The notes under the pieces were generated by a model, which had not been told where the DNA came from, ran no database searches, and saw only the letters and a list, made by a program, of their open reading frames with translations. The translations under genes were made by a program, and so were the position numbers. Positions 1 to 8,749 of a stretch of DNA of 64,000 nt are shown here, piece after piece (within the stretch, counting starts at the first letter, position 1; the number at the start of each line of letters is the position of its first letter). This stretch comes from Acetobacter sicerae (GTDB taxonomy: Bacteria; Pseudomonadota; Alphaproteobacteria; Acetobacterales; Acetobacteraceae). The stretch covers positions 62,001 through 126,000 of the forward strand of contig NZ_JAAABN010000003.1 in the NCBI RefSeq assembly GCF_011516765.1, given 5' to 3'.

Positions 1-2
1 GT

Positions 3-1448
3 GTCTATTCGCCTGACGGACAACTGATCGCCGACAGCCATCAGGAAAAACTGGCGCATCATATTGCGAGCGACCCGCCGCCGCCGGAGACGCAGAACAC
101 CCTCCCGCAGGGAGAAGTCACGGAACCGCCTCCCCATCCGGGCATCATGCGATCGGTTATCGATTTTCTCGTCGGCGGCGTGGATGACAGCCCCCTGCGG
201 GACGATGGCCATCCCCGACACCACAATACGAAAGCCCCGAACGACCATTCCTTCGATGAGGTGGAAACGCCGCCCTACATCCGCCGGACGGAAAATCACA
301 CGCTGGTCATCACCATCGCGGAACCTATCGTCCATGACGGACAGACGGTCGGCATTCTGCAACTGACGCGGACCGGCGAGGCGATCGATACATCGCTCTT
401 CAAGATCCGCTCTTCCATCCTGTCGCTTTTCCTGCTGGCCATGGCGATCATGGTTCTGCTGTCCTGGTACCTGTCGCTGACCATCGCACGCCCGCTGCTG
501 CGGCTCGCCACCTCCGCGCACATCATGCGGGAAAGCTCCGGACGCTCCGGCACCGTGCCCAGCAGCCTGCTGGGTCGAAGCGACGAGATCGGCGACCTCG
601 CCCGCGCACTTCAGGACAGCACGCAGGCCCTGTGGACACGCATGGATGCGATCGAGCGCTTTGCAGCCGATGTGTCGCACGAGATCAAGAACCCGCTGAC
701 ATCCATCCGCTCCGCCATCGAGACACTCCTTCGCATTGACGACGTGGAGCGTCAGAGGCGTCTCCTGACCATCATCGCGGAGGATGTCCGCAGACTGGAC
801 CGTCTGATCACCGATATCTCCGACGCCAGCCGACTGGATGCGGAACTGTCGCGTGCGCGCGCAACGCCTGTGGCGATAGGGCCGCTGCTTTCCCTTCTTG
901 CCGAAATCCATCAGTCCACCCGCAAGCCCGAGCAGCCGGAAATTATTGTGAGCGTCCATGATGACACGCCTGCGCATCCGCTCCGCGCTCTGGCGGTCGA
1001 GGACCGGCTTGTGCAAGTCCTGCGCAACCTGATCGGCAACGCCATTTCCTTCTCGCCGCCCAAAGCGCATATCTGGCTGGAGGCGCATGCAGCCGGTCCC
1101 TTCGTGGAGCTGTCGGTTGCTGACGAAGGGCCAGGCATCCCCGCCTCAAAACTCGATTCCGTCTTTGATCGCTTCTATTCCGAGCGTCCGAAATCAGAGC
1201 ATTTCGGACAACATTCCGGTCTTGGTCTGTCCATCAGCAGGCAGATCATTCAGGCGCTGAAAGGCACCATCCGAGCAGAAAACCGGATGGATTCCTCCGG
1301 AAAGGTGCTGGGCGCCCGGTTTGTCATCCACCTGCCTCAGGCAGAGACTTCCACCAGCCGTGAACATGGCGGGGAAGCGATCGGCCACGCGAAGTCCGAC
1401 CGTCGCCTGCCTCCTCCACTGGAAACAGAGCCTTCGGACGAGGAGTAA
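3..1448 (+). CDS. Sensor histidine kinase, ChvG-like (5' end outside window)
   Basis: Open from the first bases, so the start lies upstream; about 481 residues are visible. The N-terminal part has the periplasmic sensor character of the ChvG/ExoS group (VYSPDGQLIADS at the very start). One membrane helix follows (SILSLFLLAMAIMVLL), then a HAMP-like linker. The kinase core is intact: H-box FAADVSHEIKNPLTS with the phospho-accepting His near visible residue 226, N-box RNLIGNAISFSP, and ATP-lid motifs DEGPGIP and GLGLSISRQI. It should autophosphorylate and pass phosphate to a response regulator, presumably encoded just upstream and out of view. The downstream neighbour infC is convergent. The ChvG assignment is by resemblance; kinase function is secure. 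Confidence 0.88.
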   Translation, partial: VYSPDGQLIADSHQEKLAHHIASDPPPPETQNTLPQGEVTEPPPHPGIMRSVIDFLVGGVDDSPLRDDGHPRHHNTKAPNDHSFDEVETPPYIRRTENHTLVITIAEPIVHDGQTVGILQLTRTGEAIDTSLFKIRSSILSLFLLAMAIMVLLSWYLSLTIARPLLRLATSAHIMRESSGRSGTVPSSLLGRSDEIGDLARALQDSTQALWTRMDAIERFAADVSHEIKNPLTSIRSAIETLLRIDDVERQRRLLTIIAEDVRRLDRLITDISDASRLDAELSRARATPVAIGPLLSLLAEIHQSTRKPEQPEIIVSVHDDTPAHPLRALAVEDRLVQVLRNLIGNAISFSPPKAHIWLEAHAAGPFVELSVADEGPGIPASKLDSVFDRFYSERPKSEHFGQHSGLGLSISRQIIQALKGTIRAENRMDSSGKVLGARFVIHLPQAETSTSREHGGEAIGHAKSDRRLPPPLETEPSDEE

Positions 1449-1494
1449 AATTTCCGGGGGATGACAACGGCGTCACTGCCAGACGGTTATTGAT

Positions 1495-1539
1495 GGGACT
1501 TTGTCCCACACCCACAAAGGGGTGCAGACCGTTTGATCC
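1495..1539 (+). repeat. Dispersed intergenic repeat, family B (copy 1)
   Basis: Two small adjacent hairpins, GGGAC-TTT-GTCCC at 1495-1507 and CACCC...GGGTG at 1509-1524, followed by a tail ending TTTGATCC. Related copies lie at 24945 (same strand), 27659 and 52507 (opposite strand). It sits between two convergent genes. Confidence 0.6.
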
Positions 1540-1557
1540 TGATTCCACAAAACACAA

Positions 1558-1596
1558 AAAAGGGGCGCTGAACAAGCTCTGTCCAGCGCCCCTTTT
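1558..1596. terminator. Bidirectional rho-independent terminator
   Basis: A 13-bp stem (AAAAGGGGCGCTG at 1558-1570 pairing with 1584-1596) is flanked by an A-run on one side and a T-run on the other. It lies between the convergent kinase and infC genes and can end transcription from both. Confidence 0.85.
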
Positions 1597-1617
1597 CCTG
1601 TCTTCAACCGCCCTGAT

Positions 1618-2154
1618 TCAGCGCGGTGCGAGGACCATAACCATCTGACGGTTTTCAAGCCTTGGCATCTGCTCGACCTTGGCTTCTTCTTCCATCTCGT
1701 TGCGGATACGCTCCAGAACCTTCACGCCGAGGTCCTGATGAGCCATCTCTCGTCCACGAAAACGGAGCGTGACCTTGACCTTGTCACCATCGCCAATGAA
1801 CGACTTCATGGAACGCATCTTAACCTGGTAGTCATTTTCGTCGATGTTCGGACGAACCTTGACTTCCTTGATCTCGATGACCTTCTGCTTCTTCCGCGCT
1901 TCATTACGCTTTTTCTGCTGCTCATACTTGTACTTGCCGTAATCAAGTATCTTGCAGACCGGCGGTTCCGCGTTCGGGCTGATTTCAAGAAGATCCAGTC
2001 CGACGCCATAAGCACGGGCCAGAGCCTCACGCGTCGTCATCACGCCCTGCATTTCGCCTTCCTCATCAATCAGGCGGACCTGAGGAATGCGGATCTCTTC
2101 GTTTACGCGGGGCCCCTCACGATTAGGCGGGGTGGGAATGGGTGGTCTTGGTAT
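1618..2154 (-). CDS. infC: Translation initiation factor IF-3
   Basis: IF-3 binds the 30S subunit, keeps 50S away and rejects wrong start codons. The 178-residue reading shows the family N-domain ([16 protein letters not shown]), the linker with [18 protein letters not shown] and the C-domain with [16 protein letters not shown]. The first ATG in frame is at 2052 and would remove the conserved VNEEIR segment. The frame is open to 2167 with no ATG, GTG or TTG; an ATA at 2154 stands 6 bases after AGGAG, so AUA is the likely start. An ATT at 2139 is the alternative but is badly spaced. rpmI and rplT are not adjacent, and thrS is far away (55.9 kb), so the classical cluster is split. Confidence 0.95.
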   Translation of the reverse strand: MPRPPIPTPPNREGPRVNEEIRIPQVRLIDEEGEMQGVMTTREALARAYGVGLDLLEISPNAEPPVCKILDYGKYKYEQQKKRNEARKKQKVIEIKEVKVRPNIDENDYQVKMRSMKSFIGDGDKVKVTLRFRGREMAHQDLGVKVLERIRNEMEEEAKVEQMPRLENRQMVMVLAPR

Positions 2155-2165
2155 GGTAAGCTCCT
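2152..2165 (-). promoter_or_regulatory. infC ribosome-binding site with AUA start codon
   Basis: AGGAG (2161-2165), 6-base spacer, then AUA (2154-2152). A rare start codon on infC is the known basis of IF-3 feedback control on its own mRNA; AUA here is inferred from frame and spacing. Confidence 0.65.
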
Positions 2166-2398
2166 GTCAACGTGACGGCACAAAGCGCGGCAACCCCTCC
2201 GGGCTCCCGAATCCCTGCTAGCATATAATCGCATTATGTGCGTACGGGAACCGTCAAGATCAAGTGTTCTCACCTTATTTGATTTATACTTATCCCGGTG
2301 AAGACTGATCATCACCGAGCGCGACTCATTGGAACCGCCTCAAGACAGTTCCAGTCTCTCTTTCACCACAATAGAAATCCGGATTCTTCCTGTCGACG

Positions 2399-3646
2399 TC
2401 ACTGGTCGTCACCATCACCATAACGTCCGTCATCAACAGGTCGTGTACCGATGGATACCTGCATTTTCAGCACGACAGCCTTGCGCCTTACGGTCAGAGG
2501 CAGCGTTGTTCCGGGCTTTGTGGCGGCGATGATACGAATGAGAGTGCGGGCGTTTTCCACATGCTCGGCCCCCACCGTAATGATGAAATCGTTCTTCCTG
2601 AGACCGGCGAGCTGGGCTGCGCCGCCCTTGTCAGCATCGACGACCCTCGCTCCGTCCTGCCCTTCTTCATCCTCAAGCGTCACGCCCAGCCACCCGCGCT
2701 CGATATGACCGCTGGTCCGCAGGGCCTCGACCACCGGAATCACAAGCTCGGAAGGAATGGAGAAGCCGATGCCCACCGAGCCGCCTGTAGGCGAGACGAT
2801 GGCGGTATTGATGGCGATCACCTCGCCCTGCATGTTGAAGGTTGGACCACCGGAATTGCCCGGATTGATCGGCGCATCAAGTTGCAGGAAGTCGTCGAAC
2901 GGACTCGCACCAATATCGCGTCCACGCGCCGATACGATCCCCGCCGTAATGGAGGAACCCAGGCCGAACGGATTGCCCGCCGCCATGATCCAGTCGCCGA
3001 CCTGCACCTGCCGGCTCTCGCCCCATTTCACATAAGGCAGCGGCGTCAGACTCTCGACCTTGATGACGGCAATATCCGTCAGGTCATCCACGCCGAGGAC
3101 GCGCGCCGGAAGCTCATGCCCGTTGGACAGGGACACCGTGATATTCGATGCGTCGCCGACGACGTGATTATTGGTCACGATGATGCCGGACGGATCGATG
3201 ATGAAGCCGGAACCTGCCCCAAGCATCTCCTCGCCATGCCGCCGCAGACGCTCCCGGAACCGGCGCTCAAGAGGCGTTCCCTTGACGTCCGGCAGAACGT
3301 GCAGACGTTTGCTGCTGGAGGGATTGATGTCCCGCGTCACGGCGATATTGACGACGGCAGGTCCCACCTTTTTGACAAGAGGGGCAAATGTCAGAGGGCG
3401 TGCGACCCCCAGCACAGCCGCCATGTCATTGCTGACCGGACCGCTGACAGGGGAACTGGCGGCAGAAACTGCCGGGGAAGCCGCCACGCCATCAGCATGA
3501 GCCCTGGACGCCTCAAACCCTTGCCCGGCCAGAAGACCAGCGGACAGCAGGGAGAAAGCGAAGCGGCCTCTGGCCGGCGAAGAAAGCCAGTCCCGACGCC
3601 GACCGAGGCGCAGACGGGAAGGCCGAAAGCAGGATAGTCCGGTCAT
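2399..3646 (-). CDS. Periplasmic serine protease, DegP/HtrA (Do) family
   Basis: A 415-residue trypsin-like protease that would degrade or refold damaged envelope proteins. The catalytic triad is visible: His161 in TNNHVVGDAS, Asp191 in LTDIAVIKV and Ser265 in NPGNSGGPTF. One PDZ domain follows (about 318-405, from GWLGVTLED), so it is closer in architecture to DegS or short HtrA proteins than to the two-PDZ DegP. The N-terminus is basic (RLRLGRRRDWL) followed by a hydrophobic stretch, fitting an export signal or anchor. Spacing from neighbours suggests a single-gene unit. The start could be slightly downstream because no strong ribosome-binding site precedes 3646. Confidence 0.9.
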   Translation of the reverse strand: MTGLSCFRPSRLRLGRRRDWLSSPARGRFAFSLLSAGLLAGQGFEASRAHADGVAASPAVSAASSPVSGPVSNDMAAVLGVARPLTFAPLVKKVGPAVVNIAVTRDINPSSSKRLHVLPDVKGTPLERRFRERLRRHGEEMLGAGSGFIIDPSGIIVTNNHVVGDASNITVSLSNGHELPARVLGVDDLTDIAVIKVESLTPLPYVKWGESRQVQVGDWIMAAGNPFGLGSSITAGIVSARGRDIGASPFDDFLQLDAPINPGNSGGPTFNMQGEVIAINTAIVSPTGGSVGIGFSIPSELVIPVVEALRTSGHIERGWLGVTLEDEEGQDGARVVDADKGGAAQLAGLRKNDFIITVGAEHVENARTLIRIIAATKPGTTLPLTVRRKAVVLKMQVSIGTRPVDDGRYGDGDDQ

Positions 3647-3764
3647 TATGCGTTCAGCATCTTCATCACACCCTCATGCGTTGAGATAAACGAAACGTGA
3701 ATACAACCCTAACGATACAGTACTGCTGCTAATTTATGTCACACTGTGGCACGGATGCCGCGTC

Positions 3765-6305
3765 TTAGTGTCTTTTTCGTGGCTCGGGCGGGGACGCCAC
3801 AGCCGGGTTCTCCGGCCAGTCATGGCGTGGATAGCGGCCCCGCATGTCGCGCCGCATGTCCAGCCATCCGTTCGACCAGAAAGACGCCAGATCCGCCGTT
3901 AACGCCTGCGGACGTCCGGCGGGAGACAGCAACGCCAGACGCAGTGGCACCCGACCGCCAGCCAGACGCGGTGTCTCCGTCGTGCCGTAGAAGGTTTGCG
4001 CCCGCGCAGCAGCAACCGGGACAGGCTCGGTATAATCCAACCTCACGCGCCCGCCTTTCAGGGTGAGTTCGGTCGGCAGATCCCGGTCCAGCGCGACCAG
4101 TTCCGCATGAGGCAGACAACTACGCAGGATCGCCAGAAGATCGAGTCCCTTCAGCGCAGTCAGCGTCGTCACGCCATTCAGCCAGGGTGACAGCCATTCC
4201 GCGACAGTGGCGGAAAGCGCCTCATTCGACAGATCCGGGAGATCGGTCCGACCGAGTGTTTCCCGTGAAACAATGACACGGGCCTGAAACTGCCGGGCCG
4301 CCTCGGTCCATGTCAGAGCCGTGTCGAGCGAGCCAGCCACCTGCGCCAGCAGCAGTTCCGAAGCGTCTTCGCACTTTACCGTTTCGGTCCGGTCCCGCAG
4401 GACCAGCGCACCCACACGCAACCGACGACGCGCAATGATCGAGCCGGTGGTCGAGTCGAGCGCCGTTTCCACCTGCTCGGTCGCCCTGTCCAGCAGCGCC
4501 TGCGGAAGGTTGTTTGGATCGAGCGGCGCGGCCAGCCTGATCTCAGCGCTTTTCCGCAGGAACAGGGAGGCTACCGCCAGCAACTTCCCCTCTCCCAATC
4601 TGTCCGCCTTGCTGATGCGGGCGCTGCCTCCGCCGGACAGGCGATAGCTTCCCGGCTCTCCCCGCGCCTGTGCAATGCGATCAGGGAACCCGGCCGCCAC
4701 GAGGGCAGCCACATCTCCCACTGCGGGTGTCTGTACGCGTAGCCCGAGGCGACGTCTGAACTGCCCCGCCGCCTGCCTGATCCGCGCCAGAGCGCCTCGG
4801 TCAGCGTCCGGATGATCGCCACCGGCAATGAGCTCCAGACGAAGGGACAGGTCAGCTGGCGGGACGGGCGGAGGTCCGCCGGAACGTCCGCCCATTCGAG
4901 GCCGCAGAGGATCACGTTCCTCCAGCAGCGCGGCCAGATCGGCCGCCAGCGCCGCTTCGGGCGGATTACGGGCGGCCACCATCATCGCCGCCAGACGCGG
5001 ATGCGTGCCGAGCGACGCCATTCTACGCCCCAGTTCCGTCGGGTGTCCCTCTTCGTTCACAGCGCCCAACTGCCCCAGCAGTTCACGCGCAGCCGCGATC
5101 CCGCCCGCCGGAGGTGTATCAGGAAAACGGAGCGCACTCTCTCCACCCATGGCGTCGCCCCACAGGCTGGTGGCCAGCACGAAATCGGACAGGTCGGCGT
5201 CCAGAATTTCCGGGCGATCATGCGGCGTGAGACCGCGACCGGTCGCTTCCGTCCACAGCCGGAGACTGAAACCCGGCGCTTCACGCCCCGCACGACCAGA
5301 CCGCTGCGTCGCCGCCGCACGGGAGATGCGCATCGTCTCAAGTCGGGCCAGTCCGGCTCCGGGATCGAAACGCGGCGCACGGCGAAAACCGCCGTCAATC
5401 ACGATGCGCACACCGGGCACAGTCAGCGACGTTTCGGCGATGGAAGTCGAAAGAATCACGCGACGCCGACCATCGGACTCAGGCGTCAGCACACGGGCCT
5501 GTTCGGCGGGAGGCAGTTCGCCATGCAGGGGCAGCACCAGAGCCGACACGCCCTGCAGTTCCGCCATGGCGCGTCTGATTTCGCCGGTTCCCGGCAGAAA
5601 CACGAGAATGTCGCCTTCGTGTTCCGCCAGCATCTCGCGCACGGCACGCGCGGCTTCCATCGGCAGATCTCGCGGCGAAGTCAGGTCGCGTTTCGCATGG
5701 CGGATTTCGACGGGAAACTGTCGCCCCTCGCTCTCCACGACCGGAGCCTGCATCAGATCACACAACGTCGCCGTATCCGCCGTCGCCGACATGGCGAGCA
5801 GGCGGAGATCGGGGCGCAGCGTCTGCTGAAGATCAAGGCAGAAGGCGAGCGCCAGATCGGCGTCCAGAGACCGCTCGTGGATTTCGTCGAAGATCACACA
5901 GGCCACATCGTCCAGTGTCGGATCGGACAGCAGACGACGCAGGAACAGCCCTTCCGTCACAACCTCGATGCGGGTCGCCTCCGAGACGGCGCTTTCAAGC
6001 CGTGTGCGAAACCCGACCGTCTCCCCGGCCCGCTCACCCAGCAGGGACGCCATCCTCTGCGCCGCCGCCCGTGCCGCCAGCCGTCTGGGTTCGAGCATGA
6101 TGATCCGCTCGCCCTCCCCGCGCCATGTCGCCTCAAGCAGAGCCAGTGGGGCGAGCGTGGTCTTGCCTGCTCCCGGAGGGGCCACCAGCACGGCATTGGG
6201 CTGTATTTCCAGCGTCTCGGTCAGAACAGGCAGGCAGGCCCGAACGGGGAGTTCATCGCCCGGTGCGTTCAGGAGATTGGCAATGAGGGTGGTTCTGTCG
6301 TTCAT
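3765..6305 (-). CDS. hrpB: ATP-dependent RNA helicase HrpB
   Basis: DEAH-box helicase of about 846 residues, the usual HrpB length. Seen: Walker A APPGAGKTT near residue 43, DEIH box (VIFDEIHERSLDADLA), SAT motif (LLAMSATAD), helicase motif VI QRSGRAGRE, and the HrpB-specific C-terminal region ending with LSPAGRPQALTADLASFW. The ATG at 6305 gives the family-like beginning; a longer frame from 6422 would run towards the divergent dsbD start and is not favoured. The cellular substrate of HrpB is not settled in bacteria. A parS-like site lies inside the gene at 4257. Confidence 0.93.
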   Translation of the reverse strand: MNDRTTLIANLLNAPGDELPVRACLPVLTETLEIQPNAVLVAPPGAGKTTLAPLALLEATWRGEGERIIMLEPRRLAARAAAQRMASLLGERAGETVGFRTRLESAVSEATRIEVVTEGLFLRRLLSDPTLDDVACVIFDEIHERSLDADLALAFCLDLQQTLRPDLRLLAMSATADTATLCDLMQAPVVESEGRQFPVEIRHAKRDLTSPRDLPMEAARAVREMLAEHEGDILVFLPGTGEIRRAMAELQGVSALVLPLHGELPPAEQARVLTPESDGRRRVILSTSIAETSLTVPGVRIVIDGGFRRAPRFDPGAGLARLETMRISRAAATQRSGRAGREAPGFSLRLWTEATGRGLTPHDRPEILDADLSDFVLATSLWGDAMGGESALRFPDTPPAGGIAAARELLGQLGAVNEEGHPTELGRRMASLGTHPRLAAMMVAARNPPEAALAADLAALLEERDPLRPRMGGRSGGPPPVPPADLSLRLELIAGGDHPDADRGALARIRQAAGQFRRRLGLRVQTPAVGDVAALVAAGFPDRIAQARGEPGSYRLSGGGSARISKADRLGEGKLLAVASLFLRKSAEIRLAAPLDPNNLPQALLDRATEQVETALDSTTGSIIARRRLRVGALVLRDRTETVKCEDASELLLAQVAGSLDTALTWTEAARQFQARVIVSRETLGRTDLPDLSNEALSATVAEWLSPWLNGVTTLTALKGLDLLAILRSCLPHAELVALDRDLPTELTLKGGRVRLDYTEPVPVAAARAQTFYGTTETPRLAGGRVPLRLALLSPAGRPQALTADLASFWSNGWLDMRRDMRGRYPRHDWPENPAVASPPEPRKRH
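4257..4272. promoter_or_regulatory. parS-like ParB site (one mismatch)
   Basis: TGTTTCCCGTGAAACA differs from the canonical parS TGTTTCACGTGAAACA at one base, which also breaks the central palindrome. It lies in the coding part of hrpB, about 16 kb from parAB. It may be a weak ParB-binding site or chance. Confidence 0.45.
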
Positions 6306-6447
6306 GCAGCGGTTATGACGGGAGGTGTGGATCGGAGCAATCTTCCGGAATGGGATGCCTGTTTCATGGGGCAGAACGCCGCTCCCCGCCGCCGCCTCTT
6401 TGCTGTAAAGAGATCCGTCCATCCGTCACAGCCACAGGAGCGCGACC

Positions 6448-8517
6448 CTGCGCACTCTCCGCCCCCTGTCCACCAGCTTCCTCGCGCTTGCCGGACTGTT
6501 CTTCTCCCTGTCCGCCTCCGCTGCTGAAAGCCAGCCGGTCACAAGCGAACGGGACACAGCCAGTCTTGTGTCCGACAGTGACCGGATCGAAGCAGGACAT
6601 CCTTTCAAGGCCGGGCTGCTCCTGCATCTGAAACCCGGCTGGCACACCTACTGGAAAAACCCCGGTGATGCGGGAGAGCCGGTGAACCTCACTGTCACGC
6701 TCTCCGGCAACCTCTCCGGGAAAGCGGACGCCATTGAGTGGCCCGCGCCGGAACGTCTGCCGGAAGGCCCGCTGATGTCTTACGGCTATACCGGCGACGT
6801 GCTGCTGCCAGTCACGGTCACACCTCAGGCTGCCGATGCGCAAGGTCGGAGCGTGACCATCAGCGCTCATGCAGACTGGCTTGTGTGTGCTGCCGTCTGC
6901 GTTCCGGAACAGGCCGACTTCCACCTCGACCTCCCCATAGGACCAGCCACTCCCTCCGCGCAGGCACCTCTCTTCAGGCGTGCAGCAGAACAGCAGCCCC
7001 GCTCCTCCCCTTTTCAGACAACCGTCACGCCAGATGGCCTGCTCACCGTGCAGGGTAATGGCTTCTCCTCGCAGGCTGTAAAACAGGCATGGGTCATCCC
7101 GGACGTCGCCGGACGCATTGATCAGGTCGCGCCACAACCCCTGACGGTCGATCAGGATCGGATGACGCTTCGACTGAAACCGGAGGAAGGATTTGCCGAA
7201 GGGAAATCCTTTACCGGTCTTCTGGAGTTGCGGGATGCGGCCAATGAAAGAAGCGTCCTGTCCTTCAGCGCCACGCCTGTTGCAGTGACTGTGAATCCTG
7301 TGCCGGAGACTGGCTGGCCGGCTCTGGTGGCCTTTGCCTTTCTGGGCGGTCTGATCCTGAACCTGATGCCCTGTGTCTTTCCGGTTCTGGCCATGAAAGC
7401 TCTGGCGATTTTACGCCTGCATGAAGACCGGAAGCATTTTCAGAGCGGCCTCGCCTACACGGCGGGCGTGCTGGCGATGTTCGGACTTCTTGGCGCTGTG
7501 ATGCTGGTGGTGCGTCATGCCGGGCTGTCCGCCGGGTGGGGTTTCCAGTTCCAGTCTCCTGTGTTTGTCGCGGCAATCTGCTGGTTTCTGTTTGCGGTCG
7601 GACTGGGCCAGCTTGGCGCTTTTGAATTACCCGTCATCAGCGCCGGGCAGTCCATTCTGACCCGGCATCGTGGACTTCCGGGTGATTTTCTGACCGGGCT
7701 GCTCGCCGTTCTTGTGGCGACCCCCTGCACGGCGCCCTTCATGGGAGCCGCCATCGCAGGCGCGCTCGCCGCTCCATCTCTGGCGGCGCTCGGTATTTTT
7801 CTGGCCATGGGTCTTGGACTGGCCAGCCCCTATCTGGCACTGACCCTTGTCCCGAACGCCGGACGGTTTCTTCCCCGCCCCGGCCGCTGGATGGATATCT
7901 TCCGACAGATTCTGGCTTTTCCCATATTTGCGACCTGTATCTGGCTGGTCTGGGTTCTTGCACAGCAGGGCGGCGGCACCCCGGTAGCGATCGGTTGCGC
8001 CGGGCTTCTGGCTCTGGGTTTCAGCGGCTGGCTCATGACCCTTTCCCGGACGATCTCCTCCCGACGCTCCCGTCTGGTCATGCTTGCGTCGATCCTTGCC
8101 GCCCTGTCTCCCTTCGCATTACTGCCTCTCCTGTCGTCATCATCGGAAACGCCCGCACATTCCTCGGATGCAGACGCTGGCGCGGGAACAGTATTCTCAC
8201 CGGCACGTCTCGCGGCTCTGCGGCAGGACGGAAAACCCGTTTTCGTGGACATGACGGCGGCATGGTGCATCACCTGCCTCGTCAATGATCACGTAGCGCT
8301 CGAAAGCTCCGTCGTTCAGAAAGCCTTTGTCGAGCATGGCATTGTTTTCATGAAAGGCGACTGGACCAGCAGGGATGCGGACATCACCACGTTCCTGCGT
8401 GAGCATGGGCGCGATGGCGTGCCGCTATATGTTTATTATCCGCCTCATGCGGAAGGACGTATCCTGCCACAGGTTCTGACTCCGGATATGGTCGTACGGG
8501 CGATCGAACAGAACTGA
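6448..8517 (+). CDS. Thiol:disulfide interchange protein, DsbD/ScsB family (apparent CTG start)
   Basis: Carries electrons across the inner membrane to periplasmic thiols. Order: signal peptide (LSTSFLALAGLFFSLSASA), periplasmic DsbD N-terminal-type domain (GWHTYWKNPGDAGEP), an eight-helix membrane domain with the paired cysteines in NLMPCVFPVLAMK and VATPCTAPFMGA, and a C-terminal thioredoxin domain with AAWCITC. The frame has no ATG, GTG or TTG between a stop at 6406 and a GTG at 6568, but starting at 6568 removes the signal peptide. AGGAG at 6436-6440 is 7 bases before CTG 6448, which restores it (689 residues). Divergent from hrpB. Function is secure, start is inferred. Confidence 0.87.
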   Translation: MRTLRPLSTSFLALAGLFFSLSASAAESQPVTSERDTASLVSDSDRIEAGHPFKAGLLLHLKPGWHTYWKNPGDAGEPVNLTVTLSGNLSGKADAIEWPAPERLPEGPLMSYGYTGDVLLPVTVTPQAADAQGRSVTISAHADWLVCAAVCVPEQADFHLDLPIGPATPSAQAPLFRRAAEQQPRSSPFQTTVTPDGLLTVQGNGFSSQAVKQAWVIPDVAGRIDQVAPQPLTVDQDRMTLRLKPEEGFAEGKSFTGLLELRDAANERSVLSFSATPVAVTVNPVPETGWPALVAFAFLGGLILNLMPCVFPVLAMKALAILRLHEDRKHFQSGLAYTAGVLAMFGLLGAVMLVVRHAGLSAGWGFQFQSPVFVAAICWFLFAVGLGQLGAFELPVISAGQSILTRHRGLPGDFLTGLLAVLVATPCTAPFMGAAIAGALAAPSLAALGIFLAMGLGLASPYLALTLVPNAGRFLPRPGRWMDIFRQILAFPIFATCIWLVWVLAQQGGGTPVAIGCAGLLALGFSGWLMTLSRTISSRRSRLVMLASILAALSPFALLPLLSSSSETPAHSSDADAGAGTVFSPARLAALRQDGKPVFVDMTAAWCITCLVNDHVALESSVVQKAFVEHGIVFMKGDWTSRDADITTFLREHGRDGVPLYVYYPPHAEGRILPQVLTPDMVVRAIEQN

Positions 8518-8749
8518 CTGGAAATCGCTTATATTTTCAGGATGGTTTCAAACTGAGGCAGTGAAAGCATCATCTGGTCTACTTCCTGACTGAAAAGAAA
8601 CACCCAAGCCCGCTGGTTACTCTGAATAAATTATTGTGAAACAACCCTTTATATGTTTCATAATCATACCTGCCTGAGCATATTTTCAGGACAGAAAACG
8701 ATATTCAGAAACCGAACAAAAGCAGTGCTGTCGTCTGTAGGGAGTTTCC

